A DNA stretch of 64,000 bases, taken from NCBI GenBank assembly GCA_963755825.1, contig CAVWLA010000001.1, positions 1,550,001-1,614,000 on the forward strand, read 5' to 3'. Source of the DNA: DATBQN01 sp963755825. GTDB lineage: Bacteria; Acidobacteriota; Thermoanaerobaculia; Multivoradales; UBA5704. The notes beneath the pieces are model-generated. The model was not told the DNA's origin. It did no database searches and saw only the letters and a list, made by a program, of their open reading frames with translations. Both the position numbers and the translations under genes were made by a program. Below are positions 33,356-42,165 of the stretch, piece by piece (position 1 is the first letter of the stretch; each line of letters begins with the position of its first letter).

Positions 33356-34558
33356 GTGCCGAAGGCCGCTCCCCTCCCGCTCGTCCCCGCCGTCGCCGCC
33401 CGCCGGCTGCTGCTCGACGCCCAGGGCCTCTCGGCGGACCCGCGGCGGGCGGCGACGCCGGCGTCGCTCCTCGCCCTCATCGAGCGCATGGGCTTCGTGC
33501 AGATGGACTCGATCAACGTCGTCGAGCGGGCCCATCACCTGACCCTCGCCTCGCGGCTCGACGGCTATCGGCCGCCGCTCTTGCGCCGCCTGCTGGAGCG
33601 CGACCGCAGCCTCTTCGAGGGCTGGACCCACGACGCCTCGGCGATCCCCACCATCTGGTTTCCGTACTGGAAGGTGCGCTTCGCCCGCCACACCAGGCAC
33701 CAGAACCCCTGGTGGCGCGAGCGCCTGGGGGCGGACCCCGAGGCGATGATGGCGCGCGCTCTGGCGCGCATCGCGGCCGAGGGCCCGCTCGGCGCCAAGG
33801 ACTTCGCCGCCGAGACGCCGGCCGGCGCCGGCTCGTGGTGGGGCTGGCGGCCGGAGAAGGCGGCGCTCGAGCACCTCTGGCGGATCGGCCGCCTGACCAT
33901 CGCCCGGCGCATCCACTTCAACAAGGTCTACGACCTGACCGAGCGGGTGCTCCCCGCCGCCGCCACCGGACCGCGGCCGACCGAGGCCGAGCACCTCGCC
34001 TGGGCCTGCCGCACGGCGCTCTCGCGGCTGGGCACTGCGACGCCGCTCGAGCTCGCCCACTTCTTCGCCGCCGTCGGGGTGGCGGAGGCGAAGCGCTGGT
34101 GCGAGGCGGCGCGGCGGCGCGGCGAGATCGTCGAGGTCCTCGTCGGCGCCGCGGACGGCAGCCGGCCGCGGCCGGCCTATGCGCCGCCCGACTGGGAGGA
34201 GCGCGCCGCGGCGGCGCCGGAGCCGCCGGCGCGCCTGCGCCTGCTGTCGCCCTTCGACCCCATCCTCCGCGACCGCCGGCGCACCGAGCGCCTGTTCGGC
34301 TTCGACTATCGCATCGAGGTCTTCGTGCCGGCGCCCGAGCGCCGCTACGGCTACTACGTGCTGCCGATCCTCGAGGGCGACCGGCTGGTCGGCCGCCTCG
34401 ACCCCAAGCTCGACCGCAAGGCGTCCGTCCTCGCCGTCAAGCGGATCTGGTGGGAGCCCGGCGTCCGCCTCGGCAGCGGCCGCCGAGCCGGCCTCGAGGC
34501 CGCCGTAGAGCGCCTCGCGCGCACCGTCGGCGCCGAGCGCACAAGCATCATTTGGTGA
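33356..34558 (+). CDS. YcaQ/AlkX-type crosslink-repair DNA glycosylase
   Basis: This 400-residue protein starts at GTG 33356. It has the HTH_42 (formerly DUF1006) signatures: MGFVQMDSINVVERAHHLTL near the N-terminus, containing the QxD triad region of the active site, then WTHDASAIPTIWFPYW and, near the end, LSPFDPILRDRRRTERLFGF. Family members such as E. coli YcaQ unhook interstrand crosslinks and remove alkylated bases from DNA. This is consistent with the neighbouring end-joining genes, though separate promoters are likely. The QMD in place of the more usual QVD/QLD keeps both polar residues. Confidence 0.85.
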   Translation: MPKAAPLPLVPAVAARRLLLDAQGLSADPRRAATPASLLALIERMGFVQMDSINVVERAHHLTLASRLDGYRPPLLRRLLERDRSLFEGWTHDASAIPTIWFPYWKVRFARHTRHQNPWWRERLGADPEAMMARALARIAAEGPLGAKDFAAETPAGAGSWWGWRPEKAALEHLWRIGRLTIARRIHFNKVYDLTERVLPAAATGPRPTEAEHLAWACRTALSRLGTATPLELAHFFAAVGVAEAKRWCEAARRRGEIVEVLVGAADGSRPRPAYAPPDWEERAAAAPEPPARLRLLSPFDPILRDRRRTERLFGFDYRIEVFVPAPERRYGYYVLPILEGDRLVGRLDPKLDRKASVLAVKRIWWEPGVRLGSGRRAGLEAAVERLARTVGAERTSIIW

Positions 34559-34671
34559 GTGGAAGCCGCCGGTTACGGCTTCTGGTATCCTTAAGACATT
34601 CCAAACGGAGATTGCGCCCGCCGGCTGAGCGGCTCAGCATCGGCGCGCGCCGACCGACAAGGAGGCTGGCG

Positions 34672-35310
34672 GTGAAAGAGTGGCTGAGGATCTCGGTGTT
34701 CGCGGCGGCGGCGGGTCTCGTCGGCAGCGGACTGGCGCTGGCCCAGGCGACGGGCTCGACTTCGGACGATGCGCAGCAGCAGGACCAGCAGGATCAGCGC
34801 GAGGGCGACCGCAACTCGATCGCGGTCGGCGTCGGCCTCGTCAACAGCACGTCGGAACAGACGCAGACCTACCTCACGGCCGCCCTCCGGTTGCGCATCG
34901 GCGGCCACCGCGAGAACAACGATCCCAACGACTGGCGCGGCCGCCAGCCGGCGAGCGGCATCCGCGGCTACTTCGAGCCCGAGATCGGCTACTGGAAGGC
35001 GAGCAGCGATCTCGGCGGCGGCAAGGACCAGCTCATCGGCTTCAACCTCATCGGCGTCGTGCCGCTCGGCCGGGTGGACAGCTTCTTCGGCGCCGGCGCC
35101 GCCTATCACCGCATCGACAACTCGATCCTCCTCGGCGTCCCCACCGCCACCGGCACAGCGAGCAAGCTCGGCGTCGACACCCAGTTCGGCATCGACGTCT
35201 ACCTGAACCGCAGCCTGTCGCTGTTCGGCGCCGGGCGCTTCGATCTGGTGCAGGACCTGCGGCACGGCGGCGAGACCAAGGCCTACCTCGGCCTGCGCGC
35301 CCGCTTCTAG
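34672..35310 (+). CDS. Outer-membrane beta-barrel-like protein
   Basis: The start is GTG 34672 behind AAGGAGGCTGGCG. The 212-residue product has a signal peptide ending ALAQ at about residue 24, then a Gln/Asp-rich stretch (DDAQQQDQQDQREGD). Alternating polar/hydrophobic strands follow (SIAVGVGLVNSTSEQTQTYL, FFGAGAAYHRIDNSILLGV) with a final strand ending in phenylalanine (TKAYLGLRARF), as expected for a small barrel inserted by BAM. About eight strands are predicted. Function is unknown. Confidence 0.7.
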   Translation: MKEWLRISVFAAAAGLVGSGLALAQATGSTSDDAQQQDQQDQREGDRNSIAVGVGLVNSTSEQTQTYLTAALRLRIGGHRENNDPNDWRGRQPASGIRGYFEPEIGYWKASSDLGGGKDQLIGFNLIGVVPLGRVDSFFGAGAAYHRIDNSILLGVPTATGTASKLGVDTQFGIDVYLNRSLSLFGAGRFDLVQDLRHGGETKAYLGLRARF

Positions 35311-35558
35311 ATCGCGCTTCTGGATTGAGAGCCGGGTGCGCGGCGGGGCCGGCGCGCATCCGGCATCCGACCGCGCTGTCGCGCCGCTCTCCTCCACTGG
35401 AACTGCAGGGAAACGCTGGGCTCCGGCGGGCGCCCGCTGCCGGCGCCACCCTCCCCCATGCTACGATCGAGCACCATCGCCGAGAAGCGCCGGACGGCGC
35501 GGCCGCGCGGCTCATCCGCCCAGCCGTCCTCTGAAAGGCTTCTGAGGTTCTGATCACC

Positions 35559-36232
35559 ATGAGCGAGAAGAAGGGCTGGGGATCGAGCGTCATGGGTCTG
35601 TTCGTCGTCCGCGACGACGAGGGCGCCGGCGCGGCGCCGGAGCCGGCCGCCGAGCCGTCTCCGGATGCCGCGGTCGACGCTGCGGCGGCAGCCGATCCGG
35701 GCACGCCTTCGGCGGGCGCCGACTTCGTCACCGCGCCGCCCGCGGCGCCGGGCGGCAAGGTCGACTTCCCCGCCGTCTACGCGGCGGCCGGGATCGACGC
35801 CGAGGAGCAGTCGCGGGTCGCCAAGGCGGCCGAGCTGCTGCAGGCGCTGCCGGCGGGAACCCCGGCGGCGAAGCAGATCGTCGAGGCGTCGCTCAAGGCG
35901 TTCGGCGTCGCGGTCGACAAGATCCGCGAGGCCGGCGAGAAGGAGCTCCGCGCGCTCGACGCCTACGTCGCCGCCGGCGCCGCCGACAGCCGCAAGGTGC
36001 TCGCCGAGTCGCAGCAGCGGATCGCCCAGTACGAGCAGGAGATCCAGCGCATCCGCCAGGTGATGGACGAGCGGGTCGCCGAGCAGCAGGGGGTGGAGCG
36101 GACCTGCAATGAGGGCAAGCTCGAGGTGTCGCGGGTGCTCGACTTCTTCGGCCACCCGCCGGCCGGCTCGGCGGCAGCCGCGGCACCCGAAGCCGCGACG
36201 CCGCCGGGCGCGCCGACCGAAAGGAGTGTCTG

Positions 36233-36233
<1 letters not shown>
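35559..36233 (+). CDS. Coiled-coil protein upstream of pspA
   Basis: This 224-residue protein has no signal peptide. Its N-terminal third is low-complexity Ala/Pro/Asp. Residues about 70-185 are helical (AEEQSRVAKAAELLQALPAG, DSRKVLAESQQRIAQYEQEI, QRIRQVMDERVAEQQG) and should form a coiled coil. The C-terminus is again Ala/Pro-rich. The stop overlaps the pspA start as TGATG, so the two are translationally coupled, pointing to a partner or regulator of PspA. No family is recognised. Confidence 0.7.
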
Positions 36234-36946
<713 letters not shown>

Positions 36947-37017
36947 GGTCCGCCCCGCGGCCGTGAGACGGCCCGCGTCCCGCCACCGTGAGGCGCGGAG
37001 GCGCCGTCTCAAGACGC

Positions 37018-37120
37018 GGTAGTGGGTCAGTTTGGTTCCGAGGACGGTCGCCCGGAAGGGCGTGATGGGCGGGTGGGGCCGAGGGCGTCCGCCCGCAGGA
37101 GACCAAACTGACCCACGACC
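37018..37120 (+). repeat. 103-bp structured intergenic element, copy B
   Basis: An 18-bp stem pairs 37018-37035 with 37103-37120 (GTGGGTCAGTTTGG against its exact complement, with one internal mismatch further out), closing a 67-nt loop. Loop length and sequence match copy A (25694-25796, opposite strand) with only a few substitutions. The stem differs at several positions, and the opposite arm has changed to match. It lies between pspA and the substrate-binding/OmpA gene and so inside a probable transcript. Confidence 0.8.
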
Positions 37121-37146
37121 AAGACGCCGCCTTTCAAGGAGATCAC

Positions 37147-38778
37147 ATGCGACTGACGCCCTTTGCCAAGCTCTTCATCACCCTGGTGATCGTGGCCGTC
37201 CTCGGCTACGCCCTCTGGCACTACAAGGGCGGCGACATCCGCCGCTGGGCCGGTGCCGACAAGCAGGCGCCCTCCGGCGCCAGCGCCGACGCGACGAAGG
37301 ACTTCGCGGGCCTGAACAACCCGCCCGCCGATCCCGGCCGCGACGCCGGCTCGACCGGCGTCGCCCCGGCCGCGCTGGCGTCGAGCGGCAAGCTCAACCG
37401 GCCGCTGGTCGTCGGCATCAACACCTGGGCCGGCCACTCCCCCGGCATCGTCTTCAACAACGGCATGGAGCCCAACGCCGGCTCGAGCTACAAGAGCCGC
37501 TTCGGCATGGACGTCAAGTTCGTCCTCCTCGAGGACCCGGCGGCGAAGCTCGCCGCCTTCCGCAAGGGCGACATCGACATCATGTGGGACACCGTCGACA
37601 ACTGGGCGCGCGAGGCCTCGATCCTCGCCGAGCAGAACCAGAAGGCGAAGTCGATCGTCATGCAGGACTGGTCGCGCGGCGGCGACGGCATCGTCTCGCT
37701 CGCCGGCATCAACTCGATCGAGGAGCTCAAGGGCCACAAGATCGCCTGCACCCAGTTCACGCCATCGCACTTGCTGCTGCTCTACCTGTTGTCGCAGTCC
37801 GGCCTCTCGCCGGACGACCGCGCGGCGGTCGAGAAGAACCTCGTCTTCACCCAGGACGCGCCGGCCGCGGCGGCGATGTTCAAGGCCCGCCAGGTGGACG
37901 CCGCGGTGACCTGGGAGCCGGACCTCTCGGGCGCCGTCACCGCCCGCGGCAGCGAGGCGCACGTCCTCGTCTCGACGACGGCGGCGACCAACATCATCGC
38001 CGACACCCTGGTCGCCCGCCAGGACATCATCGACCAAGCGCCGGACACCGTGCGCGACTTCGTCCACGGCTGGCTGCTGGGGATCGACAGCATCAAGAAG
38101 GACCCTACCGGCGCCTACGCGCTGGTCGGCAAGGCGCTCAAGCTCGACTCCGACACCGTCTCCGGCATGCTCTCCGGCTTGAAGCTCACCGGCTTCGCCG
38201 ACAACGCGCAGTTCTTCGGCCTCGCCGGCGGCCACGCCCACTTCGAGACGCTGTTCAACACCGCCTTCGTCATCTGGCGGAAGAAGGGCCTGGTCACCCG
38301 GTCGGTCGACGCCAAGGACTGGGTCGACACCCGCTTCGTCGCCGCCCTCGCCTCCGAGTACCAGGGGCAGAAGGTGGAAGAGCCGGTGCTCGCCGCCAAG
38401 GCGCCGTCGCCCAACGACCGGGCGATCGTCAACAAGCAGATCCAGATCCACTTCACCCCCGGCTCCGACGAGATCATGGCCGGCTCCTACTTCGTCCTCG
38501 ACTCGCTCGGCGAGACGATGACCTCGTTCGGCAACACCTACCTGCGGGTCGAGGGCAACACCGACGCCACCGGCAGCCCGCGCGCCAACATGACGCTCTC
38601 CGAGAAGCGCGCCCTGGCGGTCAAGAACTACGTGACGCAGAACTTCCCGGGGGTCAACGCCGCCCGCTTCCAGACCATCGGCCACGGCGCCGAGAACCCG
38701 GTGGCGCCCAACGACACCGAGGGCGGCCGGCAGCTGAACCGGCGCACCGACATCAAGGTCGTCCTGGCGGCGCAGTAG
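37147..38778 (+). CDS. ABC substrate-binding protein fused to an OmpA C-terminal domain
   Basis: This 543-residue protein has an N-terminal signal anchor (LFITLVIVAVLGYALWHY). A periplasmic binding domain of the nitrate/taurine (NMT1/SsuA) type follows at about 75-390, with VGINTWAGHSPGIVFNNGME and AFRKGDIDIMWDTVDNWARE. From about residue 430 an OmpA peptidoglycan-binding domain runs to the end (HFTPGSDEIMAGSYFVLDSL, EGNTDATGSPRANMTLSEKR, RQLNRRTDIKV). It would tie a solute sensor to the cell wall. The permease gene follows with no gap (TAGATG) and the ATPase gene after that. The ligand is unknown; the fusion suggests a sensing or wall-coupled role more than simple uptake. Confidence 0.88.
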   Translation: MRLTPFAKLFITLVIVAVLGYALWHYKGGDIRRWAGADKQAPSGASADATKDFAGLNNPPADPGRDAGSTGVAPAALASSGKLNRPLVVGINTWAGHSPGIVFNNGMEPNAGSSYKSRFGMDVKFVLLEDPAAKLAAFRKGDIDIMWDTVDNWAREASILAEQNQKAKSIVMQDWSRGGDGIVSLAGINSIEELKGHKIACTQFTPSHLLLLYLLSQSGLSPDDRAAVEKNLVFTQDAPAAAAMFKARQVDAAVTWEPDLSGAVTARGSEAHVLVSTTAATNIIADTLVARQDIIDQAPDTVRDFVHGWLLGIDSIKKDPTGAYALVGKALKLDSDTVSGMLSGLKLTGFADNAQFFGLAGGHAHFETLFNTAFVIWRKKGLVTRSVDAKDWVDTRFVAALASEYQGQKVEEPVLAAKAPSPNDRAIVNKQIQIHFTPGSDEIMAGSYFVLDSLGETMTSFGNTYLRVEGNTDATGSPRANMTLSEKRALAVKNYVTQNFPGVNAARFQTIGHGAENPVAPNDTEGGRQLNRRTDIKVVLAAQ

Positions 38779-39585
38779 ATGGCGCACCGGCGAGATCCCT
38801 TCGCGCTGCGCCAGCCGCTGCCGCGGGCGACCTCCTTCGCCCTCGGGCTGGTCGCCCCGGCGATGGTGATCCTCATCTGGTGCGTCCTCTCCTACGGCCA
38901 CTTCGCGCCGCCCGACTTCCTCCCCTCGCCGAGCGAGGTGGTGCGCGGCACCATCCAGCTCTTCGTGCAAGAGGACCTGGGGAGGGCGATCCTCGTCTCC
39001 ACCGAGCGGATCGCCCTCGCCTTCCTCCTCGCCTCGGCGGTGGCGCTCCCCCTCGGCGTCCTCATGGGGGCGTTCGAGCCGATCAACCGCTTCTTCGAGC
39101 CGATCGTGTCGCCGCTGCGCTACATGCCGATCTCGGCCTTCATCCCGCTCCTCATCCTCTGGTTCGGGATCTACGAGAAGGAGAAGATCGCCTTCCTCTT
39201 CCTCGGCGTCTTCGTCTACCTGCTGCCGGTCGTCGTCACCGCGATCCGCGCCGTGCCCGACGAGCTGGTGCAGACGGCGCTCACCCTCGGGGCGTCGAAG
39301 GGGCAGGTGGTGCGCACCGTGCTGGTGCCGGCGGCGCTGCCCGAGATCTTCGACTCCTTCCGGGTGATGAACGCCATCTCCTGGACCTACGTCATCCTCG
39401 CCGAGGCGATAAACCCGGAGCACGGGCTCGGCTACATGGTGGAGCTGGCGCGCACCCACCAGAAGCCGTCGTGGTCGTTCGCCGGCCTCCTCGTCATCGG
39501 CGGCATCGGCCTGTTGACCGACTTCATCATCCGCTCGCTCTCCGACGCCCTCTTCCGCTGGCGCGAGTCGACGGTGGGCTCATGA
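38779..39585 (+). CDS. ABC transporter permease (SsuC/TauC type)
   Basis: This 268-residue inner-membrane protein has about six helices (FALGLVAPAMVILIWCVLSY, LAFLLASAVALPLGVLMGAF, ISAFIPLLILWFGI). It carries the EAA loop for contact with the ATPase (LTLGASKGQVVRTVLVPAAL). It belongs to the BPD_transp_1 family for sulfonate/nitrate/taurine-type importers. It starts directly after the upstream stop and overlaps the ATPase gene as ATGA. Confidence 0.9.
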   Translation: MAHRRDPFALRQPLPRATSFALGLVAPAMVILIWCVLSYGHFAPPDFLPSPSEVVRGTIQLFVQEDLGRAILVSTERIALAFLLASAVALPLGVLMGAFEPINRFFEPIVSPLRYMPISAFIPLLILWFGIYEKEKIAFLFLGVFVYLLPVVVTAIRAVPDELVQTALTLGASKGQVVRTVLVPAALPEIFDSFRVMNAISWTYVILAEAINPEHGLGYMVELARTHQKPSWSFAGLLVIGGIGLLTDFIIRSLSDALFRWRESTVGS

Positions 39586-40484
39586 GCGACACGACGCCGC
39601 CGCCGGCCGCGCCCACCGCCGGCGAGCCGGGCACCGTCGCCATCACGCCGAACGCCGAGCCGCGGTCGGCGGCGACCTACCATCACGAGCCCTCGGCCGA
39701 GACGCCGAAGCTGCGCGTCAAGAACCTCTCGGTCACCTACCTCGACCGCAACAGCGTCGGCACCGAGGCGGTGCGCGACGTCTCCTTCGACATCCTCGAC
39801 AAGCCGGGAGTCGGCGAGCTGGTCGTCTTCCTGGGGCCCTCGGGCTGCGGCAAGTCGACGATCTTGAAAGCGGTCGCCGGCCTCCTCGTCCCCACCGCCG
39901 GCGAGGTGCAGGTGGAGGGCAAGCCGGTCGACGGCGTCGGCCGCGACCGCGGCATGGTCTTCCAGGCCTACACCTCGTTCGCCTGGCTGACGGTGCGCGG
40001 CAACGTCGAGTACGGCCTGAAGCTGCAGGGCGTCGCCGCCGCCGAGCGCCACGCCCGCGCCGACAAGTACCTGCGCTCGGTGGGCCTCGCCGACTTCGCC
40101 GACCACTATCCCAAGGAGCTCTCCGGCGGCATGAAGCAGCGGGTGGCGATCGCCCGCACGCTCATCAACCAGCCGCAGCTGGTGCTCATGGACGAGCCGT
40201 TCGGCGCCCTCGACCCGCAGACCCGCTGGGGCATGCAGGGGCTCCTCCTCGACGTCTCGCGGACCGAGGACAACACCATCCTCTTCGTCACCCACGACGT
40301 CTCCGAGGCGGTCTATCTCGCCGACACCGTCTACATCGTCTCGCCGCGCCCGGCGCGCATCCTCCACCGCGTCGACGTGCCCTACTTCTCGCACCGCGAC
40401 ATCGACTTGAAGTCGTCGGCGGAGTTCCGCGCCGTGGAGAAAAAGCTGCTCGACCTCCTCTACGCCGAGCCCACCAAGGGCTAG
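39582..40484 (+). CDS. ABC transporter ATP-binding protein (SsuB/TauB type)
   Basis: The start at 39582 overlaps the permease stop. The first 45 residues are a Pro/Ala-rich extension not usual in this family. The ATPase domain then follows: Walker A GPSGCGKST at 85-93 (Lys91), signature LSGGMKQRVAIARTL, Walker B LVLMDEPFGALD, and the switch His in LFVTHDVSEA. It powers the adjacent permease. The operon thus joins PspA, a wall-anchored binding protein and a complete importer. Confidence 0.92.
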   Translation: MSDTTPPPAAPTAGEPGTVAITPNAEPRSAATYHHEPSAETPKLRVKNLSVTYLDRNSVGTEAVRDVSFDILDKPGVGELVVFLGPSGCGKSTILKAVAGLLVPTAGEVQVEGKPVDGVGRDRGMVFQAYTSFAWLTVRGNVEYGLKLQGVAAAERHARADKYLRSVGLADFADHYPKELSGGMKQRVAIARTLINQPQLVLMDEPFGALDPQTRWGMQGLLLDVSRTEDNTILFVTHDVSEAVYLADTVYIVSPRPARILHRVDVPYFSHRDIDLKSSAEFRAVEKKLLDLLYAEPTKG

Positions 40485-40495
40485 CCGGCCAGCTC

Positions 40496-41449
40496 GTGGG
40501 AACCACCGAGAAGCCGCAGACTCCGCCGCGCCCGCCGGCCGCGACCACCGCGTCGACGCCGCTCCGCACGGCTCCGGCGCCGGCGAATACGACCAGCCGC
40601 GATATCAACCGAGAGATCGGGCGCGGCGTGCTGGACGGCGTCAAGTCGGTCGCCGAGGACGGCTTCTTCGAGCGCCGGCCGTACCTGCGCATGGCCTTCG
40701 TCAACCCGTTCAACCTCTCGCTCGTCGGCGGCGGCCTGGCGGCGGCTCTCCTGACCGCCAACCCGCTCCTCGGCCTCGCCACCCTCGGCCTCGAGGCGCT
40801 CTGGCTGCTCCACGCGCCGGACAACGCCCGCCTCCGCCACATCCTCTGGGACCCGCGCTTCGACCGCCTGAAGAAGGCGCTCGAGGCGCAGGACCGCTCG
40901 CGGCGGATGGCCGGCCTGACCGCGGACGCGCGGGCGCGCGTGGAGGCGCTCGTCGGGCGCCAGGAGGAGATCCGCCACTTGGCGGCCGAGAACCCCTCCT
41001 TCGCCGGCGACCTGCTGCGCGACGAGCTGGTGAAGACCGACCGCCTGGTCGACGCCTTCGTCGAGATGGCGCTCACCTGCGGGCGCTACGAGACCTACCT
41101 GCAGGCGATCGACCCCGGCCAGCTCGAGCGCGAGAGCCGGCGCTACGCGCAGGCGGTCAAGGACGCGGGCGACGACGCGACGCAGGCCGGCATCGCCCAG
41201 CGCAACCTCGCCATCGTCACCAAGCGCCTCGAGAAGCTGCAGGAGATCCGCCGCTACCTGACGACGGCCCGCGGCCAGCTCGACCTGATCGAGAACTCCT
41301 TCCAGCTCATCGCCGATCAGATCGTCACCATGCAGTCGCCGCAGGAGCTCTCCGGCCAGCTCGACGAGCTCTTGGACGGCGTCGAAGCGGTCCGCCAGAC
41401 CAGCCGCGAGACCGAGCAGCTCCTCGCCGGCATCGAAAAGTCGATGTGA
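40496..41449 (+). CDS. Membrane protein of the PspA-ABC operon
   Basis: GTG 40496 lies 11 bp after the ATPase gene. The 317-residue protein has a Pro/Thr-rich N-terminus and one or two central hydrophobic segments (NLSLVGGGLAAALLTANPLL and LGLATLGLEALWLL, about 73-105). A long helical C-terminal region follows (IAQRNLAIVTKRLEKLQEIR, IEKSM at the end). The coiled-coil part faces the cytoplasm if the N-terminus is inside, and could contact PspA. No family is recognised. It is the last gene before a repeat-rich region. Confidence 0.65.
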   Translation: MGTTEKPQTPPRPPAATTASTPLRTAPAPANTTSRDINREIGRGVLDGVKSVAEDGFFERRPYLRMAFVNPFNLSLVGGGLAAALLTANPLLGLATLGLEALWLLHAPDNARLRHILWDPRFDRLKKALEAQDRSRRMAGLTADARARVEALVGRQEEIRHLAAENPSFAGDLLRDELVKTDRLVDAFVEMALTCGRYETYLQAIDPGQLERESRRYAQAVKDAGDDATQAGIAQRNLAIVTKRLEKLQEIRRYLTTARGQLDLIENSFQLIADQIVTMQSPQELSGQLDELLDGVEAVRQTSRETEQLLAGIEKSM

Positions 41450-41880
41450 GGGCGGGAACCCTCGGCGATCGAGCGGAAGCCTCGGCGATCGAAGGGGAAA
41501 TCTCGGCGGTCGGGGAGATTCCCGCGAGAGTCGCGGAGAAACTTCGGCCGCAGCGAGGGAAAACTTCGCTGGACGCGAGAAATCTCGAATCCTTCCCTCG
41601 CTGCAGCGAAAGTTTCTCCCCTACAGCGGCTGCATCGATGGAAACTTTCGATCTTTCCGAGAAATATTGAAAGTTTCCATCGATGCAGTGAAAGTTTCTC
41701 CCGTACAGTGAAAATTTCTCCCGTACGGCGGCTGCAGCGACCGATGCGAGCGATATTTCCTCACCGGTGCTCGCTGCAGCGGGGGAGATCGCGGAGATTT
41801 CCTCTCGATGCCGGCCGCAGCGAAGGAGATCACGCGTCCTTCCCCTCCGGCGGCCGCCGCGGCGAGGAAATCCCCGGGGC
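41450..41880. repeat. Repeat- and hairpin-rich intergenic region
   Basis: This stretch is richer in A/T than its surroundings and built from shuffled words such as GCAGCGA, GAAAGTTTCTCCC and GGCTGCA. It holds a perfect 12-bp inverted repeat (GCAGCGAGGGAA, 41550-41561 with 41593-41604) and a perfect 20-bp one (41630-41649 with 41669-41688, 19-nt loop). GAAA(G/A)TTTCTCCC also occurs three times as direct repeats. No protein is supported. It could be a structured RNA, a cruciform site or a degenerate mobile-element end. The unit spacing is too irregular for a CRISPR. Confidence 0.7.
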
Positions 41881-41961
41881 TTCTCCGTTGGCGCTCACGA
41901 CCGCGTCTTGACAGCCCACGAGCCCGCCCCTAGACTCGCCGCCACTCCTGAGACCTCCGCC

Positions 41962-42066
41962 GTGAAGACCTGCCTGCCCTGCCCGACCGCCCTCACCGTC
42001 ATGGCGATGCCCATGTCGATGCCCGGCCCGGGCGTCGGCGCCTCGCAGGCGGCGGGAATCCTCTAG
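41962..42066 (+). CDS. Possible short Met-rich leader peptide
   Basis: GTG 41962 opens a 34-codon frame with the run VMAMPMSMPG (four Met in seven residues) and two Cys codons, ending 99 bp before a PLP-dependent Cys/Met metabolism gene. Leader peptides rich in the regulated amino acid can control attenuation. There is no strong ribosome site, however, and I could not define alternative hairpins. It may be chance. Confidence 0.25.
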   Translation: MKTCLPCPTALTVMAMPMSMPGPGVGASQAAGIL

Positions 42067-42165
42067 CCAAGACCTCTCCCCCGTTCGCCGCGACGGCCGC
42101 CGCCCGGGCCCTCCGCCGGTGACGTCGCCGTCGTATGCCGTCTCGAAACGCGAACGGGAGGAACC

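Noticed and set aside
41450..41880. CRISPR array
   Set aside because: Repeated words are present but unit length and spacing are irregular, the repeats overlap as inverted repeats, and no cas gene is nearby.
42067..42165. SAM riboswitch ahead of the PLP enzyme
   Set aside because: The interval is too short and lacks the conserved cores of SAM-I or SAM-II; only GC-rich sequence is seen.
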